Source: Chara braunii (Eukaryota > Streptophyta > Charophyceae > Charales > Characeae). Taken from it: a stretch of 24,367 nt of DNA. Made by a program: the position numbers and the translations under genes. Of the stretch, positions 18,873 through 24,367 are shown one piece after another. The number at the start of each line of letters is the position of its first letter. The stretch's first letter is position 1. The stretch is taken from positions 919,578-943,944 of the forward strand of contig BFEA01000276.1 in NCBI GenBank assembly GCA_003427395.1, read 5' to 3'. Below the pieces are notes generated by a model. That model saw nothing but the letters and a program-made list of their open reading frames with translations, made no database searches and was not told where the DNA came from.

Positions 18873-19430
18873 GTGTCGACCAGCCGACTGGTCGGCTGGT
18901 CCGCAGCCGACCAGTCAAGGGCCGCCGACCATCAGGGTATGCAACACCAGGGAGCAGGGCCTCCTCAGGTTGAGGGATGCCATAGACTCAGGGATGGGGA
19001 TGATCGTGCAAGTGCAACTGACCGGCATGGTACATCATCAGCAGGGGTAGATGGTCATCCTGGTATATCATCTATGGGGGGAGATGGTTGGTCAGGTTCG
19101 TCGGCGGCGGAGGGTAGTGGCATCGGTTTTGCCTCGACCTTCATTGATAACGGAGCAGCTAAAAGCATGCAGGTGACACTGCCATCAGAGATCGCCGAGC
19201 ACCTGAGAGGTCTTGTTCTAGCATCCACTTGCTCTCCACGACCTCCCACGTTTGTTCCTTTTGAGCAGCAGACATCCATCAACAACTATGTTGTGGATGA
19301 GCTGCAAAAAAAGTTTGACCAAGTGGTCTCCTCTTTCTTCTTCGAAAAAGTCATTCCTTTCAACACTGCAAAGTCGGACTGGTACAAGAATATGGAAAAG
19401 ATCATGAACGAGGCGGCCACAACTTCTTGA
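18873..19430 (+). pseudogene. hAT transposase N-terminal linker and start of core
   Basis: A 185-codon frame is Gly/Ser/Asp-rich and disordered for about 100 residues. It then turns into a conserved helical part: QQTSINNYVVDELQKKFD, then VSSFFFEKVIPFNTAKSDW. The latter resembles the IPFN segment that precedes the catalytic core in plant hAT transposases. It stops at 19428 inside a 27-bp repeat. Confidence 0.7.
18878..18916. repeat. Two overlapping perfect hairpins
   Basis: The 11-nt arms 18878-18888 and 18891-18901 pair perfectly around a 2-nt loop. The 13-nt arms 18886-18898 and 18904-18916 also pair perfectly around a 5-nt loop. They share the middle arm, so they cannot form together. Confidence 0.75.
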
Positions 19431-19491
19431 AGACAAGGCCCTGATCATCAAAATGCCTGTGTATAACTTCTTGAAGACAAGGCCCTGATCA
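19421..19491 (+). repeat. 27-bp direct repeat, period 44 bp
   Basis: The copies at 19421-19447 and 19465-19491 are identical. This looks like a small tandem duplication inside the transposase gene, and it accounts for a break in the frame. Confidence 0.85.
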
Positions 19492-20740
19492 GCGGAGTAC
19501 AAGACCGTGGATGCAGATTTGCGGAAGATATGGGAGCCATGGGATGTTACCAACCTCACATTGATGACAGATGGCATGACAACGACCAGCAACAGGCCTG
19601 TCATCAACTTCATTGCAATTTGGGATTTGAGGGCTGTCATGGTCAAAAGTGTGGACATGAAGGGGAAGGACAAGTCTCCTTCAGCCTTGGCGAGGATGTG
19701 GGAGCACGTGATCAGGGAGTTGGGGGCGAAGAGAGTGAACGCTATATGCACTATCTCAGTGCAGGTCAACATTTCAGCAAGGAAAATACTAGCTGAGCAC
19801 ATAGACCCGGCAATCAGGAGCATTCCATGGGTGCATGTTTGCAACTTGTTCATGTGTGACCTCGCTTCAGTGCCATGGATTGCAGAGATCGTATTCCAGG
19901 GGAGGGAGATCACTACATAGTACATTCATCAAGAAACATCAGAGGGCTTTGGCGATGTTCAGGAAGGCAGGGAGTGACTACAGGACTCAGTTGAACATTA
20001 CGGCGGGCAGGTTGTTGGAGTTGATCCAGCCAGGGGAAACACAATTTGGCACAAACAACCTTATGATACAGAGACTTTGGGAGGTGGAATGGATATTGGT
20101 TGCGGCAATTTCCAATGCGTAGTGGGATGAGTCCCCATGGGACGGCCAGGCAGTGACACGAGTGCGGGGTTGCAAGGAGCGGATACGAGATCCAACTTGG
20201 TGGTTGAGAGAAAGAAGCATAAGGATCCGGAGTGGACGGGGCCGAACTCTGCGGAGGCTTTGACAGGCAGTTGCATCCCTGTGGTGCAATGGTGGTTGAC
20301 AGAAAGAAACATAAGGCGCTGAGCGGCTGAAGACTATAGCAGTCAGCGTGCTCAGTATGCGGCTCACTGCCTCATCATGTGAGAGGAATTCGTCTACCTT
20401 GACCTCGTGCACACGAAGAGGAGGAATTTGTTAAGCCCTGCCAGCTTGTCTTCATCGATTGGAACAAGAAGTTGCTTCACATGGCGAAAATGGGCTTCGT
20501 TAAAGCACAAGCACATCAGAGCGTCTTTTTCCCAAACCAAGATGACTCATTCCGAAGAGTTCGAGGACTGGCTTGGGGTTGGGCAGAAATTTTCTTTTGT
20601 CCTGCACGGCACCAGTGTGAACCCTGATGCATGGGACAATTTATTTTTCTCCACCCGGCCCCAGGCCCGCCGTGGGGTGAGTCCACTAACTTCTAGGAAT
20701 GACTCATTTTTTACTCTAAAGTTTGCCTGGGGTGGTGTAC
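19492..20740 (+). pseudogene. hAT transposase catalytic core (DUF659-type) and dimerisation region
   Basis: The frame 19507-19920 contains LTLMTDGMTTTSNRPVINF, the DUF659 block with the first catalytic Asp, then MWEHVIRELGAKRVNAICT. In most plant copies the first block reads TDGW. After the stop at 19918 other frames continue (FIKKHQRALAMFRKAG, and LIQPGETQFGTNNLMIQRL). The hallmark dimerisation motif appears as SCERN at 20375-20389, and in other frames HTKRRNLLSPASL and WNKKLLHMAKMGF. Transposase cuts and joins the element ends; this copy is split by several frameshifts and stops. Confidence 0.8.
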
Positions 20741-22080
20741 TTGCGGTTTAACACTGAGCCACTTGAGTGGGAGACACCTGAAGATGTTGCTCTTTATAAC
20801 GGATTCATGCAAGAAGGGGAGTACGACCCAGAGGGGCTGAGGACGGGGCTGCAGACTGGTTGAAATCTCGCAGCCGCAAATCGAGGGCGATCGAATTCGA
20901 CATCCAGCCACTGTTGCAGGAGAGCGTTGATGATGGGAAGTGGTTCCTGAATCTTTCATACTGCCCTCACCATCTCGCAGATGACGACACTGGGAAGACT
21001 ATTGATGCAGCCATTGAGCAGAAGCAGAGTGAGGACGGCGAGGACGGCAAAGAATGACTTGGGAATTCAGATTGTGGATAGATGACCGACCACGGAATCC
21101 GGTGGTCGATCTTGTTCCACTGCACGTGGCGGCATTGTGGCACTGGAGGTCCCTGCATCTCGTGGGACTTCACAGCGGCTCGTGCCTCTTTGTACGCCCA
21201 GGAGGCCGTTCTTGAACTATGACGGAATTCCACAGCAGGTGGCATTGCTTCACTGTGCGGGACTCGCTCACTTTCGGGCGCACAGTTCACCCCTCATCAG
21301 CGGGCTGTGCACCGGGAGCTAGCCACTGGTAGTGGGCCAGCAACCGGGGTTTGGCAGACATTGCCGGGGATAGTGCCGCAGTGGAGGAAGGTACAGTTTT
21401 CGGTGTTGCTGCAGCAGATCTTGCTGATGAGGAGGCTTCTTAGGCAGCTCTGCCATGCTGTGATAAAGAGGTTGTTGATGCAGCGCTGTCATTCAGTGAT
21501 ACCTTGTCCACTCCAGATGTAGGGTTGTCATTGAGGGAGAAAATCCTCCTCGGTTTTTCCCCACTGCCTTCAGAAGAACTTCTGTGTGCCTCCTTCTTTG
21601 TCCCCATTTCAGACAGACAAGGAGTCATACACCCCTGATTGGGCCAGATTCAGCGGGACGACCCCACACATTTCATGGTTCAGTGAGGACATTGCACCGG
21701 ATACTGCGGAGGGCTCACATGCCCGGGTGTACAAGCGGAGTACCTGAGCTGTTGAGGATGGAGGACCTACCCCTCCACTGGACAGTGTTGCACCGCATCC
21801 CATGGTATCGCCGCTGGAAATTGATGAGAGCAAGGTGTGCCAAGTGAAGAGTTTGGCAGGTAGAAAGAGAGGGACGAAGAATAAAGCAAAGGAGGCAGTG
21901 ACATCGAAGACGAGACGTAGGAGGGGCAAGGGACGCAAGACTGTTACACAGCCGGAGGGCTTAGAAGAAAAGTGTGTCGTTGTTCGATGGGCAAAGAAGA
22001 AGAAGGCACAAAAAGTAGAAAAGGGAGCTGCTGCAACCACACCATCACCAAGACGTCAATTTCCGGCAAAAAAGGACAAC
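20741..22080 (+). pseudogene. C-terminal tail of the hAT transposase (acidic, then basic)
   Basis: Frames continue beyond the dimerisation motif: PLEWETPEDVALYNGFMQE, then a 20860-21057 frame with EFDIQPLLQESVDDGKW. Later comes a frame with one stop from about 21340 (ADIAGDSAAVEEGTVFG, then LSLREKILLGFSPLPSEEL). From 21802 the tail is strongly basic (GRKRGTKNKAKE, KTRRRRGKGRK), like a nuclear localisation or DNA-binding tail. Parts of 21060-21340 match nothing I recognise. The tail is much longer than in typical hAT proteins, so some of it may be captured or unrelated sequence. Confidence 0.45.
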
Positions 22081-23152
22081 AATCACACACACCTCAAAAG
22101 AAAAACGAAGCGTGCGCACACCAAACTCATGCATGCGCATGGTGAATATGTGTGTGGGGCGCATACAGCTGATGGGCGCCCCGTGCACCGCACAGGTATG
22201 CGGCAAGTATGATTAGAACATTATTTATCCAAATTGCAACTGCCCCACAAGACCGAGCCAACATGGATAATCTACATCTGGGTGGTAAAGGGGTTCTGGT
22301 AGTGACAGTCCAAAACAAAGACACAACCTCCTGATTAACTTGGTGAAGGTCTGACGAAACGGTCTGGCAGTCTTCCTGTTTTGTGTTGTTGTGTATAGCG
22401 AATATGACAACGCACACCCACACACACGACGAAACAGTCCTTCCCAGCCCCTCGCTCTCCCCGTTCTGTCTGCAGTAGGACTGAAAGGTCACCCTGCTGG
22501 ATAGTCCTAAGATCATTGTGAAAAAGGGGGGGGGAAACGTCAGAACACGGTTGTGAGCCCTTCATACAAAGACCAATTTGCACTAAGGCCGTTTCTTTTG
22601 CTATGAAACAGAAACCAGCCTGAGGAAGTACAATTAGCAGGCAGGATGGTTCAGCAGGTGGTTCCTGAACTTGCAGTTGGAGTTCTGATCCACAAACCAG
22701 ATGCCATTCTGTTGTCTTGATTGCATCTGCATTCGAACTTCGGTCTATATTTCAACAATTCATGGGTGTACCAAATGAGCTAGGATGCCATATCATCTGC
22801 ATGATGGCTGCTTTTTATGATCGAGGTCAGGTGCAATACAAGGCCAGGCACCAAATTGCAGTATCAAGTTGGGGCAATTAACTGATGCCTGGTACTGTCA
22901 GAGATTCTGACGTGTGCAGGGCAACACAGGAACCTGGCTCTGCTCATGGGTGCTCTCAGATATCCTCTGCATTTAAGACAAGGCCAGGCTCCACAGTTCA
23001 GGGCCAAGTTGATGCCTAGTACTATAAAAGGATTCTGACCAGATCAGGACATCTCCGCGCAAGGTCTATACGGTGATATTGTGTTTCCAGTGCTGCTTAT
23101 CGCCGAACCCATTTCATCCACATGACAGTGGTGGTCCATCCTGTCTACGTAC
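22081..23152. other. Non-coding stretch, probable intron or flank of the Dicer-like gene
   Basis: No exon is supported on either strand. Two diverged direct repeats (22831-22912 and about 22970-23040) share aaggccaggc, tgatgcct and gattctgac words. Short ORFs at 22127-22583 are not supported. Confidence 0.5.
22831..23040. repeat. Two diverged direct repeats
   Basis: Both units run caaggccaggc...agttg...tgatgcctggtact(or tagtact)...gattctgac in the same order, starting about 140 bp apart. They look like an old duplication in non-coding DNA. Confidence 0.6.
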
Positions 23153-23313
23153 CTTTCAACCAGGGAAATGTACTGGGCATTCCTCTTCCTAGCTCTTCCC
23201 CTGCCTTGTATTAACGACCGAACTGTACGTGGTAAATCGAATCTGATGACCACATTGCAATCTGGAATGTCCAACCCCTCTTCAGCAACATCAGTTGCAA
23301 TGAGCAAGGATAC
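23153..23313 (-). CDS. Exon of a Dicer-like protein (helicase motifs V and VI)
   Basis: Dicer-like enzymes cut double-stranded RNA into small RNAs in plant silencing. This 161-nt minus-strand exon encodes about 53 residues: [16 protein letters not shown] (motif V), [20 protein letters not shown] (motif VI, with its Arg pair) and AQYISLVER. The TVRS-IQ-RGRAR arrangement is typical of the Dicer and RIG-I helicase branch; the plant setting favours Dicer-like, with some resemblance to the DCL3 or DCL4 type. An acceptor (ttgacag) lies just upstream at 23314 and a donor (gtacgt) begins at 23152. The exon starts in phase 0 and ends two bases into a codon. No stop or frameshift is seen. The rest of the gene (PAZ, RNase III domains) is not in the window, so function and completeness are unknown. 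Confidence 0.78.
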
Positions 23314-24301
23314 CTGTCAACCAAAAACATTGAACAGAACATATGAGATAAAGAGAGAATAAAAGTGACCTACATCACACAAGAAGATGCATTCCAGACC
23401 TCTCCTTTACATTCCTTGCCTCGATGAAGAGCAGGAAGACTCCTGATGGGGTTGCACCAAAATAGCCTTCCACTGGCTTCCATAGAAAATATTCTTCCTG
23501 GGTTTGGTTATGCCGAATACAGAATCTTACATTCTTATTTAACACTAGATGACCTGTTGCGCATTCGCCCGCAAAAACAAAAACAAAAAAACTTCAAAAA
23601 AGCACAAAAGAAAGAAAACGCATAAGGAACTGCCCTATCATATGCCGCTTCTTTCACAATAAGAAAAAGAAGAGCCTGAGAGCAGACGAAAACCCGCGTG
23701 CAAGAAAATAGCAGGGAATACCACCGAACATTCTTTTTTCTTTATCTTTGCATGTTTTGTTTGGGGAGCCGTTACCTTTGCAGCATCATATTTGTTTTGT
23801 GCTGTGCAAGAACTCTGGACTTTTCTGAGAAAATCCAGTCCGTCGTCCCGTTGATGCTTTTGGTAAAGATTCAGAATCAGACTTTGTTTGCTGTGTTCTC
23901 TGGATATGTTTGTGATCAAGCGATCTTGCATGCATGCCCCGTGGTTAGTTGTTGAATTTTGACGCGCTGTGTGCAAGTGCATGCGCGTGTGGGTGAGTCT
24001 CAGTTTGGTGGGCTCCGATGACGTCAGTGATGATTGGCTCGAGGAAGTTGTTGGAAGGCGCCTCCAACTATAGGAGTGCCGCTGATGTGAAGCAGGTTTT
24101 GCATTGTACGAATGAAACAATCAGCATTCAATCTGCTTGGCAGTTGCTCTTCGGGTGGGGGACTTGTCGGGAGTAGCATTGACATGAGAGCCATAATGCC
24201 GGGCGTGCATCTTGGAACATTTCCAGGAAGGCAAAAGGCAAAGAAGAAACGAAAGTAGCATGTGTCAGAGTCACATAATGGACAGCTTGGCACAGTCCCC
24301 C

Positions 24302-24304
<3 letters not shown>
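23314..24304. other. Probable intron or upstream part of the Dicer-like gene, no supported exon
   Basis: A 72-codon minus-strand frame without ATG (23593-23375) includes WKPVEGYFGATPSGVFLL, which I do not recognise. A possible 49-nt minus exon at 23824-23776, between ctcag and gtaacg, is weak. TGACGTCA is at 24019-24026, followed closely by ATTGG, an inverted CCAAT. The 160-codon minus ORF 24120-23638 and the 24293-24024 ORF show no familiar motif. Confidence 0.4.

Positions 24305-24367
<63 letters not shown>
24305..24367. repeat. (TC)n microsatellite
   Basis: About 31 uninterrupted TC units run to the end of the window. On the minus strand it is a (GA)n tract upstream of the Dicer-like exon. 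Confidence 0.98.

Larger units (their letters stand above)
18384..22080 (+). mobile_element. Degenerate hAT-superfamily DNA transposon
   Basis: The transposase parts in order are a BED-like N-terminus, a low-complexity linker, a DUF659-type core, the hAT dimerisation motif CERN, and a long acidic-then-basic tail. Many frameshifts and stops separate them. No convincing terminal inverted repeats or 8-bp duplication were found, so the outer ends are approximate and based on coding similarity only. Confidence 0.75.

Noticed and set aside
18251-22561. Inverted 9-mer (agggctcac at 18252-18260, gtgagccct at 22553-22561) as hAT terminal repeats
   Set aside because: Too short, not at clear element ends, and no 8-bp target duplication was found.
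23638-24120. 160-codon minus-strand ORF
   Set aside because: No motif or domain is recognised and the composition looks random; it could contain a small exon but this is not supported.
24024-24293. 89-codon minus-strand ORF near the end of the window
   Set aside because: No similarity is recognised; it begins just after the (GA)n tract and lacks supporting signals.

Overview
This looks like nuclear DNA from a streptophyte (plant or charophyte green alga). It contains Ty3/gypsy chromovirus pol genes primed by a tRNA-iMet-like site, a hAT transposase, a plant-type Dicer-like helicase exon with GT/AG splice sites, and an inserted piece of a plastid ribosomal protein gene. A Chara-like charophyte is a guess from the overall style; the sequence alone does not prove it. 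I see no bacterial operons, tRNA, rRNA or CRISPR.

Layout. Positions 1-848 and 10180-10400 are one AT-rich tract split by an insertion. The insertion (849-10179) is a full-length but inactive chromovirus with two 1047-bp LTRs, a primer binding site, gag, protease, RT, RNase H, integrase, a chromodomain tail and a polypurine tract. Inside its pol, between protease and RT, sits a 410-bp foreign block (5653-6062). That block begins with the 3' end of plastid rps8 and is followed at once by a ~90-bp nearly perfect palindrome. After the AT-rich tract, 10420-11930 holds the C-rich gag of a different retroelement. It is cut off at about 11930, where a minus-strand relative of the first chromovirus (about 11930-18130) begins. 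That copy keeps one LTR, the leader, gag, protease, RT, RNase H and only the start of integrase.

From about 18140 there are CT-rich repeats and then a decayed hAT transposase (about 18384-22080) with a BED remnant, a DUF659-type core, a CERN dimerisation motif and a long basic tail. It is interrupted by a G-rich tract and a pair of competing hairpins. From 22080 to the end the sequence is mostly non-coding. The exception is a 161-nt minus-strand exon (23153-23313) encoding helicase motifs V and VI of a Dicer-like protein. The later Dicer domains are not in the window, so the transposon pile either sits in a very large intron of that gene or lies beyond a broken gene. The window ends in a (TC)n microsatellite.

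No complete, undamaged protein gene is visible. The items most worth checking are the plastid rps8 capture and palindrome, the TGACGTCA octamer shared by diverged LTRs, the AT-hook inside the chromodomain, the unusual D-I-G protease site, and the Dicer-like exon beside the transposons. All comparisons and counts were made by eye.
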